NCBI GenBank assembly: GCA_033220425.1
Contig: CM065649.1
Coordinates: forward strand, 1,054,001-1,118,000
Length of the DNA: 64,000 nt
From: Lepraria neglecta
Taxonomy: Eukaryota > Ascomycota > Lecanoromycetes > Lecanorales > Stereocaulaceae
Direction: 5' to 3'
In this document: positions 23,861-33,807 of the stretch, piece after piece
How the letters are laid out: the number at the start of each line of letters is the position of its first letter
Numbering within the stretch: the first letter of the stretch is position 1
Made by a program: the position numbers and the translations under genes
Notes under the pieces: generated by a model
The model's input: the letters and a program-made list of their open reading frames with translations, nothing else
Database searches by the model: none
Told to the model about the DNA's origin: nothing

Positions 23861-26800
23861 TGCCTATTTTGCCCGCAAGACTCGCAGCGGAGCTACTTTC
23901 AAGCATCTGAATATTGAATTGAATATCGATCTCGAAGGTTCTCTTTTTATAGGAGGAAGTACTATATTCAATTGATCACCTAAGAAAAATATAATGACTT
24001 GATTCTTACATCTCATATCTTTCTCAATCTTTGAATTTTGGAGAAGGATGTTGAGCGTGGCTATAGCGATGGGATTCTTGCCAAATCCCACTCTACATTG
24101 ACCCCACTAGGCCTGATTGAGGCACCTTTGCGATGGAATCTCCCAACTTTGCTAGTCGCGTGCTATTCATTTCAACGAGAGGCTAGTCGAGATTGTTAGA
24201 CTTGTGTGGGACAATCTGGACGCACTTTATTAGATGTTTCAGATGTATGGAGTTGATTCGAGAAATGCTAGACGGAAAGTCTGCCCTGACGCTTTTCCCA
24301 ATCGTGAACTCCTTGCGCATGCCCGAACAACCAACATTGGGATTAGTATCAGCCTCCTTGATATTATGAAACTCGTCTGCTACGCCTCGAGAAAAAACCT
24401 GAGTGTATATTAAGATGTATGAGAGCGCATGATGGCTCGGCAGACTGTCTCTTCACACACCCTCTCTTGATTATCCAAAAGCTGTCGAGCCACACAAGTG
24501 AAGATACTAGTGCTAACACACCCAACTTCATTCTCCTTTGGACCAAAACCCCTCTCCGGATCCTTTCATAGACGCAACATTCTTCCAACGTCTCGTTCAA
24601 TGTATCTACCAAGCCTTGCCTCCACCCTCCTCCCCAGCTTCCTCTCCCTCACACTCTCCGCCCTTAATCTACACCTACGGGAGCTCTAGCCACGCGATGA
24701 AACAGTTATTGCAGGCATACCATGCGGTCAATCCGGCGGCGTTGGTAACCTCGGGATGGTAGCTTGTAACGCAAAGAAGGATGCAGTAGTACGTTTATCA
24801 TAATCGTGCTGTACTCTTCTAGCAATTGAGACCTTCGCAGTTAGAATGCGGCCCGAATGGTGGTCCAGACATGTTGACATGGAACATTAATGAGCATAAT
24901 GCGTATACATGCCCAACCAGTATTGGTTCAGTATGCGTGGGAAACATGGGCTATGCGGTCATATCGAATGGTCCGCCAGTGCTGTCGGATCCGACTATTG
25001 CACATTGCCAAAATTAGTGAGATCGTTCCTGGCTGTATAGTCTTCAATATTAGGAATTCATGCGAGCATATAAGGAATTGGTATATCTTGTAAGCATTGG
25101 GAGGGCAATGTTAGTAAAGCACAAGCATAAAATGGCAAAAGTAGATACATAGACAATGATGAAATATCAGCCCAAAAGCTAACTAAGACCTTGGAGGATT
25201 TGGAATGCTGCCTACCGAGTGGCTAATGAACGGGTCATCAATGTCGCATTTGGTAAACTAAGTGGTCAAGTACAGATTGCTAGCGATTTGGCTTTGTAGT
25301 CAGCAACCATTCATGTCACTAGATTCCTAGGTTCGGTAATCAATTTTGCATGGCGCTTATATGCCCAAAGATCAACTTTGAAGAGTGTGGAGACCTTTAG
25401 CAGAGATCGGACCTTTCTGCTGGCGATACCGGTAGAATAGAATCTGTACGATGCAGGAGTCAGCCGAAACATCAGAGAAATGTGCATAAAGACATATTGA
25501 GAATGATAAAGTGCCCTCAGTGATCTTGGTGTAACAATATGTAATCATTCTTAATAGAAATCATTTACTATCTAGTGCTTGTTTTTGTAATCATTGGGCA
25601 GGAAGGGAAGATGGGGATGGAGGAAAAACAGACTAACCTTCTCTGCGCGTCGAATCGATCGGGACGAGGGGTTTCCATGGTGCAAGCATCAGGCGGGAGC
25701 ACGGGCATTGAACTGGGTCATATGCTTTTCTGGGATACTTCCAGCCTGTAATTTCCACGTCAGTAACCGTTGAAGCCGAGCGATGACGTACTGTAGTATA
25801 TTGGTGGGATAAAGAGATCAGAATATGTAAGATTGAATATCATACAGCTTCGTCGTATCAATCCTCCGGCGAGAGGACCACGAGCACAAGCGTCAATCGC
25901 AAATTATAGCATCATAGAAAGTATCGAACAGAAACACTTGGAAATAGGAGCGTCCCTCACCTTTTCCATTCTACCACCAAGTCTTTCCACGGCTTTTCCT
26001 CGGCTTGAAGCCATTGCACTATATTCGGTCCATTCTCTGGCAAAGACATCCGGTGGTGCATCCGCGTAGCTCGAGAGTCTTCATACAACACATGAAGCGC
26101 TAGGCTAATGGATCAAGTCTCTTATGAAAGCGTATGAACGGAGATCAAACATGGCAAGTTACATGTCCAGGTCTTCCACATTGAGTTCAGGGGATGCGGG
26201 GTGTGGAGATAGAGCAGCCCCAGGTGACACTATCTTCACCACTGAGGGCGACCTTGACAGACAGCTCCTCAACGCGTCAACTGACGTATCTCAAGCAACT
26301 GGCACGTAGACTCATAGGGCCTGATCACAATCGAAGAAGCTGAATCGCTGCAAGCGGGTGGCAACTATTATACCAATTGTCCATAGAATCTAGGTCCAAA
26401 CCTAGAAGATCTTGTTGTTGTCTTTGGGCAAGAGCCACTTCGAGGGCGGAAATAGCCCTGGCGCCGTCAGGTGTAGCCAACACTCATAATTTCATGTTCT
26501 CTCTTCTCTAAAACCCATGCTCGTAGAGTCTTCTCATGCCAGCGGTAGCCTTGGAGGTATTCTAGGATTGCGTTAGCTTTTCTGTCCGGCCAAAATTCAC
26601 TGTGAAGCGTAAGCCATACTGTAGTGTTCCCAGATTTCGACTCGCTTCAAGCAGCATAGTGCTGTCCCGCCCAGAATGTCGATGCTGCATCTTAGTTCTG
26701 CACCAGGGTTTGCTGACCAGAGGAGTTCCTTGACCGGTTGCCAAATTTGTGCAGATCGACGTTCTGTCACCTCTCCCGGTAGCTAAATAGGAAAGTATAC

Positions 26801-26936
26801 ATTAGCTAGGGTCAAGGATACTACGGCAGTAGTGAACCCATAGAGCCCGGTGGAAATAGATGCTCCATTTTCGGAGGTTGTGATGGTTGTGGTGGTAACG
26901 CAGCCCGCGGCATATTATGGTAGGCTCTAGTATCTA
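23861..26936. other. Gene-poor stretch between RIP-like tract and transposon
   Basis: Three kilobases with only short frames. The exception is a Cys-containing segment at 24,826-25,017, listed separately. Nothing else is recognisable. Confidence 0.45.
24826..25017 (+). CDS. Possible terminal exon of a small secreted protein
   Basis: The frame reads LECGPNGGPDMLTWNINEHN, then AYTCPTSIGSVCVGNMGYAV and DPTIAHCQN before a stop. It carries four cysteines and a fold-like mix of Gly, Asn and Pro that does not look random. It begins without an ATG, but a plausible acceptor (TTCTAG or TTCGCAG) lies just upstream. A preceding frame (24,538-24,762) could supply an earlier exon. I do not recognise the family. 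It may equally be a remnant. Confidence 0.25.
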   Translation: MRPSQLECGPNGGPDMLTWNINEHNAYTCPTSIGSVCVGNMGYAVISNGPPVLSDPTIAHCQN

Positions 26937-27023
26937 CAGTCGATTGCAAAACCATTGGCGGGAACGCTAAGGCACTTTCGGGGTACCCCACCACACACCA
27001 AATTCTGGTGGCAGAACGGGTAT
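26937..27023 (+). repeat. Left terminal inverted repeat of the transposon
   Basis: 87 bp that match the reverse complement of 30,841-30,927 except at two positions. Includes the internal palindrome-like box GGGGTACCCC and CACCAAATTCTGGTGG. Confidence 0.92.
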
Positions 27024-27163
27024 ATAGAAAGTGCTGCGTTGTCTCTGCAGTAGTGCTCATGTAGTCTTCCTAAAACGGCAAAGATGAAGCCGCCAGTGCC
27101 CCATATATGGTGTTTTGTCTCCCCCCGCGCTCGTAGACTGTAGACCTCATTGTCGCTGTCGCT

Positions 27164-27529
27164 ATGGGCCCCAGAAAGCGTCGTTCCAGTACGTTTGACA
27201 GGTATGCTGCCGTCGATAGAGAGCCTGCTGTCGCCCAGACACCTCGCCGTCTGACCCTGAAGCCTCCTGCCCCTGCTGCTGCTGCTGCTGCCCCTCAGAC
27301 ACCTGGACGTCTGACCCTCAACCCGCCAGCCCCCCCATCTGGACGGCTGGTGCTGAAGCCACCCCAGGCGCCTGAGCAGGCTGAGAAGCGTCCACCGCCG
27401 CCCAAAAAGGATGGCAAGGCAGCTCCTCAACGAGCTTTGAAGCCAGCTGCTAAGAAGGCCTCTAAAAAGGCTTCTCAACCAGCAAAGCAGCCCTCCCCAG
27501 AGCCCGAGCAAAGCCCCCCTGTAGTATAG
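27164..27529 (+). CDS. Transposon ORF1: Pro/Ala/Lys-rich basic protein, 121 residues
   Basis: Starts MGPRKRRSSTF and contains three related units, TPRRLTLKPPAP, TPGRLTLNPPAP and SGRLVLKPPQAP, separated by a poly-Ala run encoded by a GCT/CTG microsatellite. The C-terminal third is rich in Lys, Ala and Pro (KPAAKKASKKAS), like a histone H1 tail. The composition suggests a disordered nucleic-acid-binding protein. It lies inside the transposon, upstream of ORF2 on the same strand and in a different frame. The start of this frame survives in the truncated copy at 46 kb. It has no recognised domain. It could be an exon of the same transcript as ORF2, but I found no splice pair that keeps frame. Confidence 0.5.
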   Translation: MGPRKRRSSTFDRYAAVDREPAVAQTPRRLTLKPPAPAAAAAAPQTPGRLTLNPPAPPSGRLVLKPPQAPEQAEKRPPPPKKDGKAAPQRALKPAAKKASKKASQPAKQPSPEPEQSPPVV

Positions 27530-27567
27530 ACGGATCTTTGCATGCTCCCCGTACATTCCACTCAAGT

Positions 27568-29580
27568 ATGCCACCGCCACCTGTCTCGTCTAGCCTCTTT
27601 TCAAGCCAGCAGTCGTCCTCAGCGCTATTCCTCAGGGCAAGAGCTCAGAAGGCAATTGATTTGGTGCCAGATACACCGTCTCGAACGTCTATAACCTCAT
27701 TTCGACATGATCTGCTCGATGAGGATGACGATTCTGATGGAGCTGGGCCCGAGACTCAGTTATCCAACACTCAGACGTATTTCGATACCCAGCAGCCCCA
27801 AATAAGACGCCATTCGTCTGAAAGCCTGTTCGTAGGCGTCGAAGGTGAATCGAATAAGAGGTGGACGCAGGCTAGGAAGGAGATATCTCGTAGGGAGGAC
27901 GTTTTCGGTGAGAGTGAGGAGACTCCAAAGGATGTCGATAACTCGCAGTCTACGGCTGGTCAGCAATCCCACGGTTCTACTACAAATCAGAAGAAGGGGA
28001 AGGCAAATTCGATACACCTGGATAGTGAGGACGAGCTCGAATCGCCAGGACGTGTTGCTTTTAAATATAAGCTTGCTGTCAGGTCATTCTGGGAGAAAGA
28101 CATCCAAAGTTCGATTATTCGCAGCCAGACCTTCCGGGACTATACTGTCGATGGCAGTAACGACATTCTTATTAGAACTATGCATAATCAGCAGAAGGAA
28201 TTCGCCGCTAAATGGGCTATAGAGAGAGGCCACGCCTGCTTTCGTGTCTCAGTCCAAGCAACACCATTTTATGAGAAGCTTACAGGGCCGAATCGACGTT
28301 CTACCACCGCCGAGACGCAGCAGGACTGGTATAGTGTTGAAGACGAGCTTCGGGAGTGGCAGAAGGACGGAAAGAAGGGCCTACAGGTGGACCTTATATA
28401 CCATTGGGCCCGTAACAGCACGGGGGAGATCCCCGTAGTTGGCAAAGCAGCTGAGAAGAAGCCTGGGACGATTGTTTCAGGAACAGCAAGAGGCTCTACA
28501 CATATCCCAACTAATAGGCTTCTTGGGGAGATGGATGAGACGAATGCAGGGGAGCCTTGGAGGCAAAAACAACAGGAAATACACAATCGATGGGCTTGCA
28601 AAAGTTCTATATGCAGCAATACGGGCCACTATTGCTATTTGCATAAGGGCGAGCATATACCCTTCCTTCCAAGGCAGTCGAAGATGTGGGCAGTTGCTAT
28701 CCTAAGAGATACTACAGGTCGAATAAGTGACGACGAGCCTCCTGCGTCTTTACTTGTTGAACTACAGCAGACGCAGAAGAAGGAGGCTCGTAAAGAAAAG
28801 AGACGACATACCACTGAGACACCAACACAGCCTACAACTACACCTGCTTATCCTACTATAGGAGGGCAGTTTGGACAGCCACCGCCTTTGTATCCCTACG
28901 GATATAGCTTCCAGCCTGGCTTTCAGCCACTGATATCAGGGCCCCAGTCGCTGAGAGACACGAGAACGTCAGATCTGATAAAAGAGCTTCGCTCTAGAGA
29001 CGTGGATCCAACTGAGACAACTACTCGACCCCCTCACTCGATCTCTCGCTCAGTCACAGCAACACCAGGCCTCTCGTCCTATCGAAATAGCAGCCCTGTC
29101 GAAGGCGAACTAGCCGAGTTCGTTGGATGGTTAAGCAAAAAGCACCCTGAATACATAAAAGCATATGAGGAGGCTAAGGACGAGCTTATGGATCAGGGCT
29201 ATACTACAGATATCATACAAGCCTGGAAGAATGACGAGCATGAGGAGCAGTGGCGTAAGCTTGGTATTAAGCCTGGGATTGGCCGCCAATTGGCTAGAAA
29301 CGTCAGTAAATGGGGCCGTGAGAGGCAGGTTCAAACGACTCTTCATGTTGGAGGTCTAGGAAGAACTCTCCCATTATCGCCATCGCGGCAGCGTTTAGCA
29401 AGCAGGCCTCAGCAGACGTCCTATAAGCAGGGACATATAATTCCGTCTGTTGAGACGAAAGCTTATGAAGATGAGACCCAGGATGATGACCCGGATATAT
29501 ACGATCTATACGGTGGAGCGAATCTTAGTGATTCAGACTGTTTTGCAGAGACTCAGCTGGAGACTCAAGCAAAGACCTAA
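27568..29580 (+). CDS. Transposon ORF2: unknown 670-residue protein with possible zinc knuckle and SAM-like region
   Basis: The frame is open from 27,538; I use the first ATG (MPPPPVSSS). The N-terminal 150 residues are acidic and Ser-rich, likely disordered. A middle region (about 165-380) looks folded and contains RWACKSSICSNTGHYCYLH followed by KGEH, a cluster of Cys and His that could bind zinc, then MWAVAILRDTTGRIS and DDEPPASLL. A Pro/Tyr-rich linker follows. Residues about 512-582, with ELAEFVGWLSKKHPEYIKAY and LGIKPGIGRQLARNVSKW, have the length and closing Leu-Gly-Ile-x-x-Gly-x-x-x pattern of a SAM-type helical domain. The tail is acidic. I know similar Cys/His proteins beside fungal transposases only as uncharacterised. 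It lies wholly inside the element. Confidence 0.75.
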   Translation: MPPPPVSSSLFSSQQSSSALFLRARAQKAIDLVPDTPSRTSITSFRHDLLDEDDDSDGAGPETQLSNTQTYFDTQQPQIRRHSSESLFVGVEGESNKRWTQARKEISRREDVFGESEETPKDVDNSQSTAGQQSHGSTTNQKKGKANSIHLDSEDELESPGRVAFKYKLAVRSFWEKDIQSSIIRSQTFRDYTVDGSNDILIRTMHNQQKEFAAKWAIERGHACFRVSVQATPFYEKLTGPNRRSTTAETQQDWYSVEDELREWQKDGKKGLQVDLIYHWARNSTGEIPVVGKAAEKKPGTIVSGTARGSTHIPTNRLLGEMDETNAGEPWRQKQQEIHNRWACKSSICSNTGHYCYLHKGEHIPFLPRQSKMWAVAILRDTTGRISDDEPPASLLVELQQTQKKEARKEKRRHTTETPTQPTTTPAYPTIGGQFGQPPPLYPYGYSFQPGFQPLISGPQSLRDTRTSDLIKELRSRDVDPTETTTRPPHSISRSVTATPGLSSYRNSSPVEGELAEFVGWLSKKHPEYIKAYEEAKDELMDQGYTTDIIQAWKNDEHEEQWRKLGIKPGIGRQLARNVSKWGRERQVQTTLHVGGLGRTLPLSPSRQRLASRPQQTSYKQGHIIPSVETKAYEDETQDDDPDIYDLYGGANLSDSDCFAETQLETQAKT

Positions 29581-29629
29581 ATCTATATATAACCTAGATT
29601 GCAAGCTTTCCCTCTTATTATATACACAA

Positions 29630-30714
29630 TTATATGTCTCCTTCTTCCTCGTCTGACTCCTCTACTTGTCTGACTGCATTATTGATGCCCTCATATTCGA
29701 TCCCTGCTAAGCGGAAGAGATTGCCTGCATCGGGCCATGGATCTTGAGCCTCTACCGCTAAGTTTAGAAATTCTCCATATGTATTATCTGTTGCAAAGAG
29801 CTCTCCAATGTCCTGATGTCTCTTCATCCAAGCCTTCAACACAGCGAAAGATGTCTCAATAGGGTTCAAATCTGGCGAATATGGAGGGAGATATTCGAGC
29901 CGAACGCCTGCTTCCTGGCACATCTCTGTCAACTCAGAGTTCCAGTGTATCTTGCAATTATCCATTATAAGTACAGACATAGGACCGCCGCTTTCGTATG
30001 GAGTGCAATGAGGGAGGATTCGATCTCGGACGAATTCGTTGAACATCGCGGCGGTAATGGGCCCCTGGTATATTATCCAATCGATATAACCGTCGATTGT
30101 AAAGGCAGGTAATAGACTCCATCTCTTATTCCTCTTGAGGTTCTGTATAACTGCCGGTGTTCTTCCTAGAGGTCCCCATCCAAATTTTCGATCCCCTGAG
30201 TACTGTTAGCAAGCACCAGCCAATCAGAAGAGATCTCACCTGTACGCTCACAAGCAGCGCTCTCGTCCAGAAATATAAGCTGGTCAGCTCGCCAATCAGA
30301 GAGCTTGGTGAACCAGTAGTCTCGGAGCTCTTGGTTGCGTTCCTTAGCAACCTTGCGGCACTTCTTTCGAGACCAACCAATGCGTGTAAGAGCTCTCCAG
30401 ATTGTAGCCTCATCAACCTGGACATCAAATTCATCCAGGAGGAAGAACGCCATCTCATCCAGATAAGCCATAGGACGTTGCTCCAAATACGCCAAAAGCT
30501 CTTCCTCGTACACTTGGTGCAGAGCCCTTGGCCTCCCACCGCGGTTCTCACTGGGTATATACACCTCTCCATATATCCTCCAGCTTCTCCTCATACGCTG
30601 TAGTGTCCGCAGGCTAACATCATATCCACCAAGCAGAATGGTGTCGTTATCGAAACCGAGCTCAAGCTCTCGCTGAATAGCAGCCCTGGTGTATGGGTCT
30701 ATAGGTAGGACCAT
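29630..30714 (-). CDS. IS630-Tc1/mariner transposase, DD34E, one intron
   Basis: Exons 30714-30240 and 30195-29630 (44-bp intron, donor GTGAGA, branch GCTAAC, 3 prime CTCAG) join in frame to 346 residues. The N-terminal part is a helix-turn-helix pair (DVSLRTLQRMRRSWRIYG, then ENRGGRPRAL, then ATIWRALTRIGWSRKK). The catalytic core has FLDESAACERTGDRKFGWGP (first Asp), VLIMDNCKIHW (second Asp) and PPYSPDLNPIETSFAVLKAW (Glu), with 34 residues between the second Asp and the Glu. It cuts and joins the element's ends at TA. All three catalytic residues are present, so the enzyme looks intact. Confidence 0.92.
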
Positions 30715-30840
30715 AGTGGACAGCGAGGGAGGTGGTTGTGGGCAAGCAAAACACCAAGGAATGACGTCTACAGGGCCTCACTATTGCCTTTTTGAGAAAT
30801 GTTCAATTGCATCTACGGTCTACAGTACAGTCCTCCCTAG

Positions 30841-30927
30841 ATACCCCTTCTGCCACCAAAATTTGGTGTGTGGTGGGGTACCCCGAAAGTGCCTTAGCGT
30901 TCCCGCCAATGGTTTTGCAATCGACTG
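30841..30927 (-). repeat. Right terminal inverted repeat of the transposon
   Basis: Reverse complement of the left repeat, ending GGTTTTGCAATCGACTG followed by TA. Contains ACCAAAATTTGGT where the left end has a C-for-T difference. Confidence 0.92.
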
Positions 30928-31235
30928 TAGCTGAGCGGCAATAACAGGACCGTAGGGCCTGGCGAAGATCAATTTGAAAAAGTAGATTGTTTTGTGCTGC
31001 AAGATTTCGGTAGACGTGAAATTCCGCTGATCTGCAATACCCTTGTCTAGTGCTAATTTAGCCCCAAATTAGCCGAGCTGGTCTATCGCACATCGCACTT
31101 CCCACTTCCTTAGAGTTCTCCCTCTAACGACAATTTCTCTACCACCAGACGCACCTGTAAGTAGGCCGTGCTCGAGCCTCTAAACTCTCCTTTATCCAGA
31201 AGCTAACGGTTTGACCCACCAGATCGTCCGCCGAG
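30928..31235 (+). promoter_or_regulatory. Promoter and spliced leader of the eL14 gene, bordered by the transposon
   Basis: The pyrimidine-rich stretch around 31,097-31,145 is typical of fungal ribosomal-protein transcription starts. A likely 5 prime UTR intron runs 31,157-31,222 (GTAAGT donor, GCTAAC branch, CACCAG end). The transposon's right end leaves only about 170 bp upstream of the probable start. Confidence 0.5.
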
Positions 31236-31865
31236 ATGGCAGAAATCGAGGTCAAGGCCTCGCAATGGAGGCTCGTCGAGGTTGGCCGCGTTGTGCTCTT
31301 CACCCACGGCCCATTCACCGGCAGACTGGCAGCCATTGTTGAGATCATAGATCACAAGCGCGTACGTTCTTGAACTCAAAGACCGGTCTTACTGTACCTC
31401 GTCTAACGTGCAACCCAGGCATTGGTCGACGGCCCATCCAAGAAAGAAAACGCATCCGTTCCCCGCCAATCCGTCTCCTTGAACAACCTCATCATCACTC
31501 CTATCGTCATCCCAAAGCTACCTCGTCAAGCTGGAAGAGGTGCAGTTGCAAAAGCGTGGGAGAAGGAAGAGGTGGAGCAGAAGTGGGATGAGAGTGCTTG
31601 GGCAAAGCGACGGGAACAGAGGGAGAAGAGACGCAACTTGTCTGATTTCGATCGATTCAAGGTCCTCAGGTTGAAGAAGCAGGTATGTGGGATCTCTGAA
31701 AGCATATCTACCCTAAACCTTTCTCCAGAGCCAATGGGAGCGGACAGCTTTGCGGAAATTGTTTTACTATCGACGGATCCTACGCTAACATAGTCCTTCA
31801 CGCAGGCACGTTTCGAGGTTCGCAAGGCACATGCGAAGGTCAGAGCTACGGCGAAATCGTCGTGA
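31236..31865 (+). CDS. RPL14: Ribosomal protein eL14 (60S L14), three exons
   Basis: Coding exons 31236-31361, 31419-31682 and 31806-31865 join to 149 residues. The N-terminal KOW-type barrel reads [20 protein letters not shown] and [14 protein letters not shown], exactly where eL14 proteins place it. The C-terminal helix carries [20 protein letters not shown], the conserved eL14 tail that packs on 28S rRNA. Length matches fungal orthologues (yeast 138). The protein is part of the large cytosolic subunit. A 5 prime UTR intron is likely. The neighbouring transposon sits on its upstream side, and the next genes on the plus strand are also housekeeping. Confidence 0.95.
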
Positions 31866-32482
31866 TGGAGAAATACAAGGTGCATTGGGGAGCGAGAGGA
31901 GCTATTAGAGTTTTACTCTATCAAGTTTAACGCTGTATGCTAGAATCATAAAGCAATTTGCAGCAATAAAATGACATGCACGCCAATCTGAGAGTCGTGG
32001 ATGTCTCCGTCACCACCCGAAGCCTTTCATTCCTACTCAAGCACGATTACTCTGAAGGGTATGAGGCAACCCAAAAGACCGAGTCTCACCTTCATTGATA
32101 TGTAGAGCCGAGTGTTTTCAAGTCAGAGAGATCAATAGGACCTTGTAATTCAGAATCATCTGAAGATGTAAAAATGTGTCCTTAAATTATCAATTTGTGG
32201 TGTGATTGTAGAAAATTAGCGTATACTAGCGCACAACTCAGGATTTACCATGACTTTGAGTAAGTATTTCGACACGCCGGACCAGCACTCTCACAACTCC
32301 ACGCCGGTACCACAGCAATTTCTTCAAAGGTAAGCGGTGACTGCTAGTCCTTCCAAAATGCCAACACAGAGCTCCTCCACCCTCACCAAGCTCGCCTGCA
32401 TCTGTGTTGAGCAAAGTTCACAATGTCATACTAGCAAGAATATTTGCTAACGAAGCCGTCGTTAGACGACTTGTTGAAGAAG
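31866..32482. other. Intergenic between eL14 and NAC-alpha
   Basis: Contains the eL14 3 prime region and the NAC-alpha promoter. The last 200 bp may include a leader intron (a branch-like TGCTAACG lies just before the start). No other gene seen. Confidence 0.45.
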
Positions 32483-33349
32483 ATGTCGAACCCACGCATC
32501 GAGGAGCTTCCCGACGACCCACCAGCCAAGAAGGGCGCAGAGATTGACGACGCCTCAAGCAGCTCCGACTCCGACGCGGAGGAGGCAGCAGGAGGAGATG
32601 GAGAGGCCGGCGTTCCCCAAGGATCTCAAGTCACGGTCCACTCTCGTAATGAGAAGAAGGCCAGGAAGTCAATTGCCAAGTTGGGCTTGAAGCATATGGC
32701 TGGTATTACGCGGGTTACGTTGAGGAGACCTAAGAACGTGGGTGATCTTTGGTCTGCACACTACACAGCGCAATTGAAGAAGCTATGCTCGAGGACATGA
32801 TATATACTTTCAGTGGGAGTTACAGGAGCTAAACTGGTCAAACAGATCCTCTTCGTCATCAACCAACCCGACGTCTACAAGTCCCCTTCAAGCAACACCT
32901 GGATGTACGCTATCTCCCCACTACTTCCAGACCTCTCGCATCCACGCAGCTACTAATATCTCACTCTAGCATCTTCGGCGAAGCCAAGATCGAAGACCTC
33001 AGCTCTCAAATCAGCGACAGCGCCCTCAAGAACATGGCACCCTCAGACAACGCTGGCGACTCTCACGCCGGCCACAGCCACGCCGCTGAAGGCAAAGGCA
33101 AAGCTATTGAAGGTGCGGACGCTAAGAAGGACGAGGATGAAGATGATGGGGAGGAGGTGGATGATACTGGCTTGGAAGCTAAGGACATTGAATTGGTTAT
33201 GGCTCAGGCTAGTGTATCTCGGAAGAAGGCCGTCAAAGCTCTCAAGGAGAACGACAATGATATCGTAAGCCGAATACACCAGTCACGTTTACCGGGTACA
33301 TTGCTAACAGTCTGAGCAGGTCAATTCGATCATGGCTTTGAGCATATGA
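32483..33349 (+). CDS. EGD2: Nascent polypeptide-associated complex subunit alpha, four exons
   Basis: Exons 32483-32737, 32846-32904, 32970-33264 and 33320-33349 give 212 residues. The NAC domain reads [60 protein letters not shown], the standard order. The C-terminal UBA domain reads [20 protein letters not shown] then [20 protein letters not shown]. Between them lies an acidic, His-containing linker, somewhat longer than usual. The protein pairs with the beta subunit at the ribosome exit tunnel and shields nascent chains. The first intron uses a slightly unusual GTGGGT donor but is required to restore the conserved RRPKN-ILFVIN junction. Confidence 0.95.
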
Positions 33350-33807
33350 TATCGTTTCGAGCCTTCAGACAGATCCGAACCTCTGGCTGTGCCCTTTCTG
33401 GGGTACAGACGATGAGTCAATAGCTCTTGCTAGCATGCATGGTATGAAACAAAGAAGGTCAACTGAACAGAAAAGAAAAGCTTCAAAGTCTGCATTCCGT
33501 TTGATTTTGCATCGATATGACATGTCTGTGCGTTCCGTAGCAGTAAGTACAGCCCAAAGCCACGGCTTGAGCAATTCTGCCCAATCTTACCAGTGGTTTC
33601 CCATTACTGTAGAGCCTACAACATGTAAATATACAGGCTCTAGAATCAGGCATACTGCCTTACTGCCAAATTGAGTCTCGTCACGTGATCAGCCCTATAC
33701 CAAATCTGCTTAGCTTTGGTCGGCGCCAAGACCCGACCTGCAACCTCAATCCAAGCTCTTCCATCAAATCCATACCTCATCGTCACACTGCCATTGAACC
33801 CGCAAAG
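33350..33807. other. Intergenic between NAC-alpha and ATP synthase subunit d
   Basis: Presumed terminator of NAC-alpha and promoter of the next gene. Nothing else recognised. Confidence 0.45.

Larger units (their letters stand above)
26937..30927. mobile_element. IS630-Tc1/mariner DNA transposon, apparently complete, three ORFs
   Basis: The ends are 87-bp inverted repeats starting CAGTCGATTGCAAAACC, with TA just outside each end (26,935-26,936 and 30,928-30,929). TA is the standard target duplication of this superfamily. Inside are two plus-strand frames (27,164-27,529 and 27,568-29,580) and a minus-strand spliced transposase (30,714-29,630) that converge with only 49 bp between their stops. 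At 3,991 bp the element is about twice the size of a simple Tc1/mariner unit, the excess being the two extra frames. All coding parts are open and the repeats differ at two positions, so insertion looks recent. It ends about 300 bp upstream of the eL14 start codon. A truncated relative lies at 46,309-46,672. Confidence 0.9.

Noticed and set aside
27164-29580. A single spliced gene joining ORF1 and ORF2 of the transposon
   Set aside because: The only nearby GT...AG pair (GTAGTA to CTCAAG) breaks phase and lacks a branch site, so the two were kept separate.
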